From Nelumbo lutea (taxonomy: Eukaryota > Streptophyta > Magnoliopsida > Proteales > Nelumbonaceae), in contig JAKGHH010000007.1 of NCBI GenBank assembly GCA_022828595.1, positions 32,240,356 to 32,304,355 of the forward strand: a stretch of 64,000 bases of DNA, written 5' to 3'. Below, piece by piece: positions 20,000 through 31,792 of the stretch (the first letter of the stretch is position 1; every line of letters begins with the position of its first letter). Both the position numbers and the translations under genes were made by a program. A model generated the notes under the pieces. The model was not told the origin of the DNA. It saw only the letters and a list, made by a program, of their open reading frames with translations, and ran no database searches.

Positions 20000-22480
20000 A
20001 ATTATTATTAATACTTAAATCCTATTTCGCCAGTCCATGCCACGTCAGATAGCCTCTCCTTGCTCCATTGCCCCAATGAAGCAATTCTAGAGGGGGTTCA
20101 AAATTGCCTTTAGAAGCCCAGGGAGTTGCCACCTCAGCATGACTTATCTCCCTTTTTCCTCTCATTTAATTAAGAAACTAACTATCCCCAACTTTCTCCT
20201 AAATTATCTCCATCTCTAATTCCTATTTATTATCTCCCCCACTTTTCATCTATATCTATCTAAAGAAAGTTTCAATTAAAAACTTTAACAATTATTTAAG
20301 CATTATAACAAAATTATGTAATAACAATAATTCTAAAATATTTATTAAAAACATAAAAATTAATTATAATATATTTAATAATATTCATATTATTAATAAC
20401 TTTATATTTTTATGAAATTCATAACGAAATTATGTAATAACAATATAGATTATAATTTTATGGATTACTCAGTTAAATAGTATTTTAAAATATAAATAAA
20501 AAATTATTTAAATGTTATTCAAATAATAAAAATTAAAATTAGAAAATAAAATATTATTTAAATATTTCAATAGCTAAATAATTGTATAACAAAATATTTA
20601 ATATTAGGTAATAACTCTAAAAGAAATAAAATTTAAATATTTTACATATTACTAAAATATTTTAACATAAGCAAATTTTAAATAGTTAAAATAATGAAAT
20701 TATTTAACAAATTTAAAACATTTCTTCATAGTAGAAAAATAATTATATACATTTCATAATTTTTGAATTAATAATAATTTCATATTTTACAAAGTTAATA
20801 ACAAAATCATGTAATAATAGTATAAATTACAATTTTGTGGATTATTAAATTAAATAATTAATTAATATTTCAAAATTTAAATAGTAATATTATTTAAATA
20901 CTTAAACAATATTGTAAATAACTAATATTTAAATACTTTAAATATCAAAAAAATAATAACTAAATCATATTTTATATATTATTTCAAAAACAAAAATAGA
21001 TTAAATAATGAAATCATGTTATAACTTTAAAAAATGATCAAAAACACAAAAATAATTATAATAGATTTAATAATATTTGATAATAAGAATATAAAATATA
21101 AATAATTTTTAAAAATAACTAAATAATATTATAAATAACTAATTTTTAAATGTTTTAAATATAAAATAATTAATACTAAATCATATTTTAAGTATTATTT
21201 ACAAAGCAAAAAGAAAAAAAGATTACATAATAAAATTATGTAATAACTTTAAAACTTTATTAAAGACAAAATTATTGGAGTGCTATTAGTTTTTTATTGT
21301 ATTTTCACTATAATTTTTCAATAATTATTGAAGATTAAACTATTGTTATTTGCTAGAGATTATACTATGAATTTAGTTGAAATTAAGAGTGATCATTAGG
21401 TGGTTTAGTTCGGAAGCAAATTGTTTGGCCAACCAACTCAAGTTGTATCAGTAAATGTTTTAAAAACCAACTAGACAACCAACCCACTTTTGCATCTGGG
21501 TCGTAGTCATTGGTTCAACAGTCCTAGACGAATGGGTTAGACCATTCCACATCAACACTCTATATATTTAAATAAATATATATTTATATACATATATAAA
21601 TGTGCATATATGTATGCGTGCAAATGCATATTTTATCAATAAATAGTGTATAATTATGTTTTACATATAATATATGTATTATTTGATATTTTATTTATAT
21701 TTTTAGTTCAATTTAAATTTTTTGTTTATAGAAATATTAAAAATTACGATTTGATGATGAAAAAAGGGTTTTTTTTCACAAAAATAGCAGGGCAAAGAAC
21801 CCACAACACCTTAAAACACATAAATCTTGAAACGTTACCCAAATCCAAAAACAAAAAAAAAAAAAGGAATCACTTCAAGTGCAAAGTTATGGCCTCCAAA
21901 AGTTTGCACATGCATTAAGCATGTAACCTGTAACCCACTAACCGGATCAAATGGATCAACAGTTAAACCCTCCAAGTCAGGTGGTTCAATAAAACTAGAA
22001 TCAAAATCAATGTCAAGTGATGGTTCAAACGGTTCAACCGGTCATGTCAATGATAGGTTAAAAACATAGGTATCTTAAAAAAATAAATTACATTTAAAAA
22101 AATACAATGATATTACTAAAAAAATAAATTTAAAAATTTAGGTTTACAATATAAAATATTTTAGACTAAGAAATATGAGAATTTTCCCACTTTCATGTAT
22201 TAAAAATATATATTTATAATCGGGTCTGTTCAGTTTTGGTCAATTTATAAATAACCAAGCCAAAACTAATCTAAATTGGTCAGGTTGGGAAATTGTTGAA
22301 CCAAAGCTGCCAGAAATACTAGAAAGTGACCAACTCAGGTCGAGTTGGGTCAATTTCATCAGTTTAATGAACATCCCTAGATGAAATTAATTATTGTTAT
22401 TTTTATATTGCAAAAATAATATATAAAATATAAATAATTATTAATTATTTAAAAATTAAATTATAAAACAATTGTCTACT
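20000..22480. repeat. AT-rich dispersed repeat, copy 1
   Basis: An AT-rich block begins with CATGCCACGTCAGATAGCC and a pyrimidine-rich lead (CCCAACTTTCTCCTAAATTATCTC...TATCTATATCTATCTAAAG). A long A/T-only interior follows, and it ends with ATTTGGCCAACCAA-like and GAAATTAATTATTGTTATTT sequence. The lead and tail recur at 42820-46570, so this is a repeat family of several kb. It has no coding sequence. The class is unclear; a non-autonomous Helitron or a large miniature element are both possible. It is interrupted by the element at 21454-22069. Confidence 0.55.
21454..22069 (+). mobile_element. Long-subfamily GGTT-rich miniature element
   Basis: About 616 bp from AATGTTTTAAAAACCAACT to GATAGGTTAAAAACATAG. 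The flanks share GTATC (21445-21449 and 22070-22074), but only 5 of 9 positions agree. The other copy of the host repeat reads CTCAAGTTGTATCTATGG without the insertion, near 46353, which supports the site. The interior carries GGGTTTTTTTTCACAAAAAT and AAGTGCAAAGTTATGGCC, shared with 27590-28144. Confidence 0.6.
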
Positions 22481-22682
22481 CTTATGTATTTCTATTATTT
22501 AACTTTCACTTAACAAAGTTTGTGGTCCCTGCTAATTTCTTCTAAGGTCTAACCTTTGCCCTTCTAACCCCTTCAACTTATAACAAATCAATTCTTATGA
22601 ACATTGTTGGACTTTTATGTCCTTAACCAAATTTTCTTCATCTACTTTCTCTCATTTTATCACACCTACTAGAATCACCCTT

Positions 22683-22978
22683 AAGGGCTTATTTGTTTAG
22701 TCTTAACTCTTATCTCTTAGGAAGAATCTTTTAACTTTAAGAGAAAAATGATTGTTTGTTTTCTCTTATCTCTTAAAGTGCAATCATACAATTTTTTGTT
22801 TTCCAATGAAACCCCCAAATAGACAAACAAAAATTCTCATATATGAGGTCAAAATGGATATTTGGTCATTTTCAGAATGCATATCAACATTCTCTACATT
22901 CAAAATTCAAAGGAAAAAAAAAATCACCAATACCAATATACCTCTTAATATAATTATTGCACTTTCAGCCCTAAGTTC
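22683..22978. mobile_element. Miniature element family M2, copy 2
   Basis: Starts AAGGGCTTATTTGTTTAG and shares long blocks with 7646-7950 (AAGAGAAAAATG, AGTGCAATCATA.AATTTTTTG, CTCATATATGAGGTCAAAAT, ATAATTATTGCACTTTCAG). The right end has lost its clear inverted terminus. Noncoding. Confidence 0.62.
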
Positions 22979-25180
22979 CTACAAGTGATTTCATTTCTAA
23001 TTAATCCCTTCTAATTTTTCCACTGATCAATCTCGGCAAATGCATTTCTACCACTCATTTTCAAGACATGCCAACTGCTCAACACTCTTTCATGTAACAT
23101 AGATGCAAGCCTTACAATGGTTTTATAGGTTTTCCTTTAAGTCATTAATGAATGAACAACCCGGATAAGTGTTATTGATCAAAAAAGAAAAAAGAACAAA
23201 CCGGATATATTAATGAAAATGGTGAGAGAAAGGGCCAAGGACACAGAGATATAGATATAAATTGACAAAACCAGATGGCATGATCAAACAAAACACTAGC
23301 AATGTAGTAGTACATGTGAACCCCACCCCCCAAAAAAATCTCCATACAAAATTCACCCTGTTAACTCCTTTGACATCACAATGTTTAGATGGGATCATCA
23401 CTCCAAAGTAATTTTGTCATACATCAAATCCTAATGGGAATAGGAGGGCAATGAACTCTCCAATGCTCGCTTTCAGCAGTGGAGGTTCACCGAGTTTAGT
23501 TCACCAAAGATGAATAAAAAACCAAAAGCAGATGATCAAAGAACGTTACCCAATGAATCCACCAGCATATTGTGTTTCTAGATATTCTGCTCATATTTAA
23601 GGGCTTCCATCTTCAAGTCACTAAAGACCAAGCCCCCAATTTCCTCCCAGCCTGCAAGTCTGTTCCAGTCAAGGAGATTTTTCCAGAATTCACCATATCA
23701 TCCAACATCTGGTCTACTTGACCATCAAGTATGAATGTGATATTATTAGGGATAAAAAAAATTGCTTTTGTATCTAAACAGAACACCTGCTTTGCAAAAC
23801 CTCCAAGGCCATTTACCAAGCATACATTATTGAATGATTAATAATCCCTTATCCTAACATCACCTTCTCCACCAAGTGATGTGGAATTCTTTTCAAATCA
23901 TTAAGTGCACTGAAACATGTTGAAACTAACCCTTCATGATATCAAATTTGAGAAAAGCAACATTTAGAGGAAAAGGTGAAAGATTATTTCCTGTTTTAAA
24001 TGAGTACTATTGTTTCCTCCATGACATCAATTTCATATGATACCTTCTCTATCAGTAAAATTCATTTAATATCTCTACTACCGAATACCAAAATGATGTT
24101 CAACAATAAGATTCCTGGACTGATTAGTAGATTTTCTACCACCACCTTTCTAGCAAGTTCGTCAATCTACTGGCCTTCAATTTCCAACCACACTAATTAT
24201 TTCCATTTAGTAAATTGCCTATTTTCTGCACAACAACTAATGTTATAATGTTGATTGAAACTTCTCTTTAGTCCTGCAATATTTCCACTTAGTAAATCAA
24301 CTAAGTTTTGCACAGCAATAAGATATAACTTAATTGAATCCTTCCTTCAGTCCTGCCATGAATTAGATCCATTCTCCTTTCTTCATCCCATTGTGGACAC
24401 ACCTTAATAAAATCCATTAGAAACTTTGAATTTTATAAAGTTTTATGATTATTTATTTTACAATTGCACCTAATCCATCATCTAAATTGATGAACAGTAC
24501 CAAGTACCACATAACTTAATAATGGCATATGCTGATAAAAAACAAAATTCTGCCATGATAAACCATTACAATAGAATAATTGTTACAAGAAAAGCCATCA
24601 CAAAGACCTGCTATATTAGGTGCAAATTACATTGCAAAGTTGCCCATATTATCTTTTCATGGTTTTGCTACTAGCTGACTGAAGTGCAAACACCAGAAAT
24701 CACCCAATCTGAATGCATGTCAAAGAAACAGGATAAAAACAACAAGACTTTAGGTACAACTGGAAAAATGGGCAGCTATATATACCATAAAAAAAGATAT
24801 GCTGATGTAGTTCATCAAAACAAATGCTGAAAAAAAAAACACTAGTAATGAAAATTGCTAGCAAAAGATAGTGATTGCAATGAAAAAAAAAAAAGTCAGA
24901 ATTATATGAGATGGCGATTAAAAGGTTAAAATAAAATTTGTATTTTTCAATCTGAAAAAAAAAATCACTCTGAAATAGTTCGGTTATACTCCCGCCCTGT
25001 TGTGGTAGAAACACAGTTTTCTGCCCCTTCTACATTGACAAGGCACAGCCTAAAAAATGCCAATAAATAAAATTCTTCTTGGTACAAGAGAATGTGTAAC
25101 CACAACAATTTATGGATGTAAGAACTGTATCTACAGATTACAATACAAAGAAAGGTACACATAATACATGTTCAAGTGCT
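22979..25180. other. No gene recognised
   Basis: AT-rich intergenic DNA downstream of the MBS gene. A 68-codon minus frame at 23613-23819 has protein-like composition, but I recognise no motif and its flanks are closed. A-rich minus-strand frames at 24700-25162 are accidental. Confidence 0.35.
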
Positions 25181-25406
25181 GAAACAGACACAACCATCAT
25201 TATAGACACCAAAGAAAAACCTCGTTACAGCTTTAGAAGGAACATCTGCTAAGCCCTCCTCAGTCCTCTCCTAAGATTTGCAGTCCCACCACAAGAAATA
25301 AGAAGGGAAGTAGCGAGTTCTAACACACCCAAAACTCCTAATACACTTGATAAAAGAGAGAAAATAAAAGAGAAGCAATTAACTAAAACAAAGAAAAAGC
25401 TTCTCT
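25180..25406 (-). other. Probable 3'UTR of the MBS-like gene
   Basis: About 220 bases downstream of the stop codon, ending before AT-rich intergenic DNA. The extent is a guess; I saw no unambiguous polyadenylation signal. Confidence 0.4.
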
Positions 25407-25721
25407 CTATTTCTTAAAACTGCCACGGACACCGGGGCGTGGCTTAGAGGATTCGACGACATGGCTTGCGTGCAAGTTGATGAGCTTCGCCTCGTCGAAA
25501 GGCGTCTTAGGGTGCTTAGCATCGTGGTGTATCTGCATAGATTTCACATCAGGAGCAGTAGTCTTACAGTGGGGGCATTCATATTTGGCGTGGCCACCCT
25601 TGCCGACCCCAGAACGGTCGGCAAGACCAGCTTTGCCGCCTCCTCTGTTTGTAGTGGCGGCGTCGACCTTCGCAGCAATCTCTTTGGCGGTGTGCTTCTT
25701 GGGCTTCGCTTTTCCGGTCAT
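25407..25721 (-). CDS. MBS1: MBS-type C2H2 zinc-finger protein (METHYLENE BLUE SENSITIVITY-like)
   Basis: A complete 104-residue protein closely matches the plant MBS1/MBS2 family, which is about 105 residues long. The basic N-terminus MTGKAKPKKHTAKEIAAK is followed by a glycine-rich turn NRGGGKAGLADR. A single zinc finger has Cys49, Cys52, His65 and His70 (C-X2-C-X12-H-X4-H, in YECPHCKTTAPDVKSMQIHH). The C-terminus is SSKPRPGVRGSFKK. In Arabidopsis and Chlamydomonas, MBS proteins are needed for the response to singlet oxygen from chloroplasts and act in the cytosol and nucleus. The ATG at 25721 is the family start; the stop TAG is at 25407-25409. The coding part is in one exon, with a likely 5'UTR intron upstream. 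No disabling change is visible. Which of the two Arabidopsis paralogues is closer cannot be decided here. Confidence 0.95.
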   Translation of the reverse strand: MTGKAKPKKHTAKEIAAKVDAATTNRGGGKAGLADRSGVGKGGHAKYECPHCKTTAPDVKSMQIHHDAKHPKTPFDEAKLINLHASHVVESSKPRPGVRGSFKK

Positions 25722-25756
25722 GGCTGGCTCTCTACCCTTGTATGACGATCGATCAC

Positions 25757-26001
25757 CTGAAAACCCTAATCATAGATCAGAATCCAGAACCACGAACTCA
25801 TGGAAGAGTAAGAGAGGAACCATGTAAAGGATATATAAGTGAAATAACAGGGAAAAAACAACCAAAAATAAAGAAATTCACCGAACACCCAAATCAGCTT
25901 CAGACCATCAATCATCTGTTACTCCTCTCAATCCATGGGTCGGACGGTTATCCATCAAAAATGAAAGCTAAAACAAAAGATATAAGAAATAGGGAAAATA
26001 C
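25757..26001 (-). other. Probable 5'UTR intron of the MBS-like gene
   Basis: On the minus strand a donor (ATATCG then GTATTTTC, cut at 26002/26001) and a polypyrimidine-like acceptor (GGGTTTTCAG then GTGATC, cut at 25757/25756) define a 245 bp AT-rich intron. The upstream exon, from about 26200 to 26002, is GC-rich. The start codon lies 35 bases inside the second exon. Leader introns are common in small plant housekeeping genes. Confidence 0.55.
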
Positions 26002-26639
26002 CGATATTTGCCGAAACTCAGAGGAGAGATATGAATGTTCTGAGCCGCAGTGAATCCGTCTAGTTCCGAGGTTGGAAGCCGGAACGCAAAGGTAGTGCGA
26101 TCGCGAATTCGAGATAACCACCCACCACCAGCAGCTTCTCCGCCCCGCGGCGCTAACTCGTTAAAGCTTCTGGTTGGATGGATATGAGCTTAAAGAAGAG
26201 TCCTGAAGCGCCAATAAAGGGAAACGCAGGGGCAGAGAAGAGAAGGGACAACTCTAACCTTTATTTATTATAAAGCGTCCAATCTCTTTAATATTTATCA
26301 TGTCTGTAGTCCGTATGTGGTAGCCCATTGTGTTTAGGGAGAATGACCAATCAACCCAGATCGGAATTTTAAAACCCTAGAGTACAGGCGAATGCATCCT
26401 GACCGTGAATTGATGTCAAATTCACGGACAGGATGTAGTTTATAGGGAGGAGAGGGCTAATAGTAGGGGTTGGAATTCACCTTGTTTTTATCCTGATGGG
26501 ATTGATTCTTCTTCTTTTTTTTTTTATTGAACGATACATGGTGAGATTGATTGATCATCCATTCATCCACGCAATGGTTTGGGGTTTTAGCTATTTGATA
26601 TTGATTGATCATCCATTCATGTATCAATGTTGAGCATGC

Positions 26640-27030
26640 GGTTGATGGTCGAACCATCGACTTGGTTAAAATTTGTTGGACCCAGGTGGTTTGGCCGTTG
26701 ATCTGCATTATTCAGTCATTAAACCATGAATTGCAACTCATAGCATATTGAAAACTTTCAAATGCCATAAGTTTGTATTTGGTTCTTTTACTGGGGTTAT
26801 CTTTCTTTTATTTCGATTTTAGGTAATTTTTCGAGATCTATACTTTTTAAGGAATCAAAGGTGTCTTGTCCTACTTTTTTTTTCTTTTGTCAAAAATATG
26901 ACTTTTGGGCCTTAAATTTCATTTTTTTAGTTTTTTATAAAAAATAAAAACTATAAAAAATGACTCGGTGGCTGAACCGTTTTCCCTCCTAGTCATGGGT
27001 CAACAGATTAACGGTCTGAGATGGATCAAA
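26640..27030 (-). mobile_element. Diverged long-subfamily GGTT-rich element
   Basis: Contains GGTTGATGGTCGAACCATCG, GACCCAGGTGGTTTGGCCG, CATAAGTTTGTA, TTTTTTTCTTTTGTCAAAAA and GGTGGCTGAACC with CATGGGTCAACAGATTAACGG. The block order is the reverse of that in 27590-28144 and 21454-22069. The ends are too diverged to delimit; no target duplication was found. Confidence 0.45.
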
Positions 27031-27088
27031 CTGTGACACATCATCATGTGTGTGTATATGTATAAAAAATTATATAGAATAAATAATA

Positions 27089-27523
27089 GGGCCATTTACT
27101 AGAACACCCCCTATAGTTTGCAATCAAATCGGTCTTCTATTAGATAACAGTGGAAAATGATAATTTTGACCCTAATGTCCATTTGAATAAATTTAATCAA
27201 AAAAATAAAAATGAAAATACTATTTTTGCCCCTAGTAAGACACCATCAACCACTCTATTTGGTCAATTTTGTTTTCTCTACAAAAAAGTGTTAGAGCTAC
27301 TTTTGGAATAAATAATCATGGGCCAATGCCCTTGAACATTTTCCACACTAAGTTTAGGTGATCATGTTACCATTTTCATATGGCAAAACAAACACTTCTT
27401 AGGGAAAGGTCAATTAAGGAAATAGGATGCAAACTATAGGAGGTGTTTTAGTAAAACAAAAACTATAGGTTAGGTTTAAGTGAATCCATAAAACTGTAGG
27501 GAGTGTTCCGATAAATGACTCTT
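27089..27523. mobile_element. Miniature element with 30 bp inverted ends (family M8)
   Basis: About 435 bp with ends GCCATTTACTAGAACACCCC + CTATAGTTT on the left, inverted on the right as AAACTGTAGGGAGTGTTCCG + ATAAATGAC (about 25 of 30 matching). The interior GGAAAATGATAATTTTGACC and TTAATCAAAAAAATAAAA is related to 46590-46860. The flanks AGAATAAAT and AGAATATAA suggest a 9-10 bp duplication, but this is uncertain in AT-rich DNA. Confidence 0.62.
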
Positions 27524-27589
27524 AAAGAATATAATTATATAATATATTTATTTTAGGCCTAATTTATATTTATATTTCAATTTCTTTTT

Positions 27590-28144
27590 TTTAATAAACG
27601 AAAAAGATAAAAGTTGAGATTTGAGACCAAAAAAGGCATTTTTTGACCAAAAATAGTGGGGACAATGGCGCATTGGAACACATAGATCTCAAAAAATTAC
27701 ACTAAATCAAAAAAATTATACTACCTATAAAAGAGCAAATGTCCCTTCCTTCTGGAATTTTCATTGGACGTTTTCTACCCCTTATCTAAGCATTATACAA
27801 CGGGCATAAAGAGGGCATATTTGTCCTTTACTCTCACTCCAAAAACTGTCCACTTATAAACTGTCCACTTATAACTCTTCAAAAATTGCCCATGAATTGT
27901 ATACTAGAAAGAACAAAAAGAAGATCACACCAATGGAATAACCGAGTGCAAAGTTATAACTTTGGAACTTTGCATATTTAAATCAAAACTTGTAACCCAT
28001 GACTTATTGACCAAGTCAAGTGGATCAACAATCAACCACTTAGGTCAAATGAGTTTTGAACAAGTTAACATTTTTTAGGTTGCTATTTGAGGTTGACCCA
28101 AATCAAAATTATGGTCAAGTGATGGTTTTAATGGTTCAGTCGAC
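27590..28144 (+). mobile_element. Long-subfamily GGTT-rich element, interrupted
   Basis: Shares with 21454-22069 the blocks GGCATTTTTTGACCAAAAAT, GGAACACATAGATCTC, CAGTGCAAAGTTATAAC-like, GTAACCCATGACTTATTGACC and TGGTCAAGTGATGGTTTTAA. A foreign segment of about 190 bp sits near 27715-27905. Its right end is cut off at about 28144 by the fold-back element. Confidence 0.5.
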
Positions 28145-28163
28145 TAGGCATCTGTTTGGCATC

Positions 28164-29761
28164 TGATGAACCTACAATTTATCTATATTTTATGAGGTTT
28201 TTGCATGAAATTTTTTGCTGGTTTAATTAGATTTTGCCATATTTTAGCTTGATTGCAAGAAAGATTTCAGGGGGAGCCAAATCAACAAAAAGAAGGCAAA
28301 AGCAAGAAAAGAAAGCCCAAAATTTATCAAGTTCAGCCCGGCCCAGCCATGAGAGCAAGGGAGTTTCATTCGGCCCAAGTAGTGCAAACTAACTCTTTGG
28401 AAAACCAAAGGGAAGAAGCCTAGCAAGAAGGAAATTTCGGCCCAGCCCATTTTTAGCCCAAATAACAGCCTAGAGTGTAGCCCACATGAGCTCAAAAGCA
28501 AGCTAAGTTGTAGCCCAAATAGCAGCCCAAAGGGAGCTAGGGGCGGCAACTCCTAGAAGTTTCTTGAAGAGAAGGAGGGAGCACTCTAGAAGGTTCATGA
28601 GGGGTGTAATACACCCAATTCTAGAGACTTCAAGAAGGGGCAAGAGCCCCCTTGAAAAACTATATAAGGAGGCCTCTAGGAGGGGGGAGAGGTGTTCAAT
28701 TGCTTGAGAGGAAGGCTCTCCCACTCTTAGAGGTTCGGCCACCTTGAGAGAAGAGAAGAGAAGAAGGCTAGGCGCAAGGAAGAAGAAGAAGAAGGGCTGA
28801 AGGAAGTTCAAGACAAGCAAACTAGAAGAGAAGGTGAGTTCGAATTGAGGGTTTGTGATTCAAAGATCTTTTGTAATAAATCATTTGTAGTTTCATTCTC
28901 TTTTGATTTGAATTCAGTTTCTTTGTTATATTTTCTTTCTTCTTTCTCCTTGTTTCCATTCTTCCTTGATGTATTTCAGCTTGTAAAATTTCAGTTCAGC
29001 AATCTAATTCTTTTTTATTCATTCAAAGGGTCATGAATTGTACTTGAAGTTTCTTGAATAAGGGTGTTATTGTAGATTAATTCGGCCAACTAACCTTCAA
29101 AACTCATATCTGAATTCTCAGATCTGAGATTGCAAGATCTGAATTGCTTGAAAGAGAATTCAGATCTGCAATTTTCAGATTGGCCGAATGGATCTAAAGC
29201 TTGGAATTCCTAGAGTGCTTGAGAGAGACTCTAAGAATTCAGATCTACTATTCAATAACTGAATTGAGTGCAAGGTTAGAGATAACTTGCACAATTCAGT
29301 TGGTGATCAATTCAGACTTGAATTGATGCCTCGGAAGTGTTTGAAGAAATGCATGCATGGGGATTAGATTCTTGCTAGAGATAGAAGAACCGTCACTCAT
29401 GCATAGGATGAACATGCGCTTGAAAGAGGCTGTTCATGACCTTGGGGTTTCACCAACCCAAGGCTCAATCATGATTTATTCGAATGATCCAAATTGATAG
29501 ATTGCTGAATTCTGAGATTGACATTTACTGCTTACTCTTCTAACCTGATTTGAAGGCAATTGGGCCAATGATTTAGATAGATTTTAATTTAGGATTTTTT
29601 AGCTTTCATTAAAGTTTTGATTTATTTGTTGAACAGATAAGAAGTGCTCAATTTAGTATTGGTAATTGTTTCCTAAATCCTCGTGGGAACGATACTTCAC
29701 TCACTGCTTTATTACTTGAACGGCTAGTGCACTTGCTAGTGTCACAATGAGCCACACATCA
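28164..29761 (+). mobile_element. Solo LTR of a Ty3/gypsy-type retrotransposon
   Basis: A 1598 bp block begins TGATGAACCTAC and ends CACACATCA, flanked by GCATC (28159-28163) and TCATC (29762-29766), a 5 bp duplication with one mismatch. Removing it restores the fold-back end TTTGGCATC-ATTGCC. A TATA box at 28661-28668 and the ending CCTCGTGGGAACGATACTTC...CGGCTAGTGCACTTGC are typical of plant gypsy LTRs of the Athila/Tat kind. No internal domain is present, so it is a solo LTR formed by recombination between two LTRs. The lineage is inferred from the 3' end motif only. Confidence 0.75.
28661..28668 (+). promoter_or_regulatory. LTR TATA box
   Basis: TATATAAGGAGGCC preceded by a GC-richer region and followed by a purine-rich leader, about 500 bp into the solo LTR. 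This is the usual promoter position. Confidence 0.5.
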
Positions 29762-30639
29762 TCATCATTGCCATTGCTCTAGAAAATGGTGACACATTAG
29801 CACCACGTTGGAAAAAATGGTGCTCCAAGAAATGCTTGTTTGTTTGGAACCGTTTTTCCATAAAAAATAGCGCTCCAAGCCACACCTTGGAAATCGAGAA
29901 GACGTGGTTCGAAGTAACACCAAATTTGGCATTTTCTGGAGCTGCAGCTCATTGTTGCCAACAAGGACATGAGGTGACAGTGATAGGGACATGATGTAGC
30001 ACTGGATAATAGGTACCAATGTTGTAAACGTTTCCTAGAGCATTGGTACCAAACAAAAAACGTTGTTGTTGCTCCAAGAAACGTCCTACCTGGTAGCAAT
30101 TTTTCCAAACAAAAAAAGACACCTTTTTAAGAAAACGGTGCTTCCAACCAGCACATCAATAGCATCGTTTTCTGATATGCAGCATCGATGCCAAACATAT
30201 ACTAGGTCAATGGCAATTTGCAAGCACTAGTCTTTAAGTATATGTTTGGCACCGATGTTGCTGATGTGTGGTTGAAAGCACCGTTTTGTTAGAAAATGGT
30301 GCCTTTATTTTTGTTTGGACTGCCAGGTAGGACATTTCCTGGAGCAACAACAACTTTTTCTGTTTGGTACCATTGCTCTAGGAAGCGTTTTCAACACCAG
30401 TACCCATTATCTAGTGCCACATCACTTCCCTATTGGCAGCAACGAGCTGCAACTCCAGGAAACGCCAAATTTGGCGTTACTCCAAGCCATGGCTTCCCAA
30501 TTTCTAAGGCGTGGCTTGGAGCACCGTTTTTTATGGGAAAATGGTTCCAAACAAATTCCCATTTCCTAAAACACCGTTTTTTCCAATGTGGTGCCGTTGC
30601 TCTAGGAAATGGCAATGATGCCAAACAGCCCCTAAGGGA

Positions 30640-31792
30640 GCCAATGATCAATCCAAACTCAACATGACCTATCCTATTGGCAACAAGGGTGTAATCATGG
30701 TTTATGCCAAGCTAGAGTTAACACCTATAATAAGGGCCAAGCTAGGCCCAAGCTTGGGCCTATGCACACCCAAGTTGGGTTGAGCTTAATTCTAGGCTTA
30801 TGAATTTTATGTATAAAATTTTAAACATATATAATATTTCATATTATGTGCCTTATAATATGTGTACAAAATTAATTTTATATATTATGATATATTATAT
30901 AAATTAGTTGGGACCCGTGCAATGCATTGGTTTTGTTAAAAGAAATTGTGGCATAAGGATCATTGTGATAGTAAAGTTGGTCTAAGCCCAATACAAGAAC
31001 TTTTTTTGGCTATGTTTTTTATCACAATCCAAGTTGCACCATCTTTTATTAAATAATTTTAAAATTTTATTAATGTAATTTAAGTGAACAATAAATTGAT
31101 TAAAATTAACTTTGATATAAATAATTTTTATTTTATTAAATTTTTTTAATTTGTATTATTTTTTAATGAAACTTACATAGTTTTGTAATTTTATTAATTT
31201 TAGTAAATATAGATTTACTAATATTATTAATTAATTATTATTATAGTTACATAAACTTATGTGAATATTTATTATACTTTAATTTATTTTAGTTTTTACT
31301 AATTATTAATTTATAATTTTATTTCTATTGGATCAGATTCAGATATACCCCAATTTCGAATCCAACTTTGGCATATACGGGTACCGAAGTGATTTTGGCT
31401 CCAAGGCGACCGAGCACCCGAGCTTCCCGATCTACTAACATGGCACTTCGCTCTGAGTTGTCGTCCTACTGGCAGGCCATGTCCACATGTCCTTCACTTA
31501 CTAGATCGGGCCAAATCACCCCTCATCGGGAATCAAATAAAAGATTATATAGCACCTAAATTTAGCCACAGCAATTAAAAACAAAATGACTCACCATTCA
31601 GTCCCTCCTCTTCCCATGTGCCCCATCTGTAACCAAGCAAAACAACCTACAAAACCACTACCAAACATACCAAATACCACATATCGTTGTGTTGATCCAT
31701 ATATTTAGAAAAGCTTACTAAATGGCTTCAAATCTCCATCTTCACATGTCAGAACTTGACTGAATGGCTTTAAACCCAACCAAGAAAAGAAT
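30640..31792. other. No gene recognised
   Basis: Mostly AT-rich. It starts with a CAAGCTAGGCCCAAGCTTGGGCC palindromic patch (30728-30770). A GC-richer island at 31330-31560 contains an open frame of 63 codons with no recognisable motif. ACCCGTGCAATGCATTGGT at about 30914 resembles a degraded Helitron hairpin, but the CTRR end is not evident. Confidence 0.35.

Larger units (their letters stand above)
28145..30634. mobile_element. Fold-back element with ~400-450 bp arms, split by a solo LTR
   Basis: Left arm: 28145-28163 plus 29767-30204; spacer 30205-30236; right arm 30237-30634. Arms are inverted copies: for example ACCACGTTGGAAAAAATGGT and GGTGCTCCAAGAAATG on the left return as ACACCGTTTTTTCCAATGTG and the complement on the right, and GCATCGATGCCAAACATAT returns as ATATGTTTGGCACCGATG. 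Outer ends are TAGGCATCTGTTTGGCATC and GATGCCAAACAGCCCCTA. The terminal TAGGGGCTGTTTGGCA type is hAT-like. It carries no gene; 84-123 codon frames inside are mirror images of each other. The LTR at 28164-29761 lies inside the left arm. Confidence 0.82.

Noticed and set aside
25461..25827. Plus-strand open frames of 94-116 codons over the MBS gene
   Set aside because: They are antisense shadows of a conserved minus-strand coding sequence and have no motif.
28244..28820. Minus-strand frames of about 100 codons in the solo LTR
   Set aside because: They are antisense to the purine-rich LTR leader, with no domain and no neighbouring exon.
29765..30667. Open frames of 84-123 codons on both strands
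   Set aside because: The plus and minus proteins are near copies because the DNA is an inverted repeat; nothing resembles a known protein.
30905..30930. ACCCGTGCAATGCATTGGT as a Helitron 3' end
   Set aside because: The stem is imperfect and no CTRR follows at the right distance.
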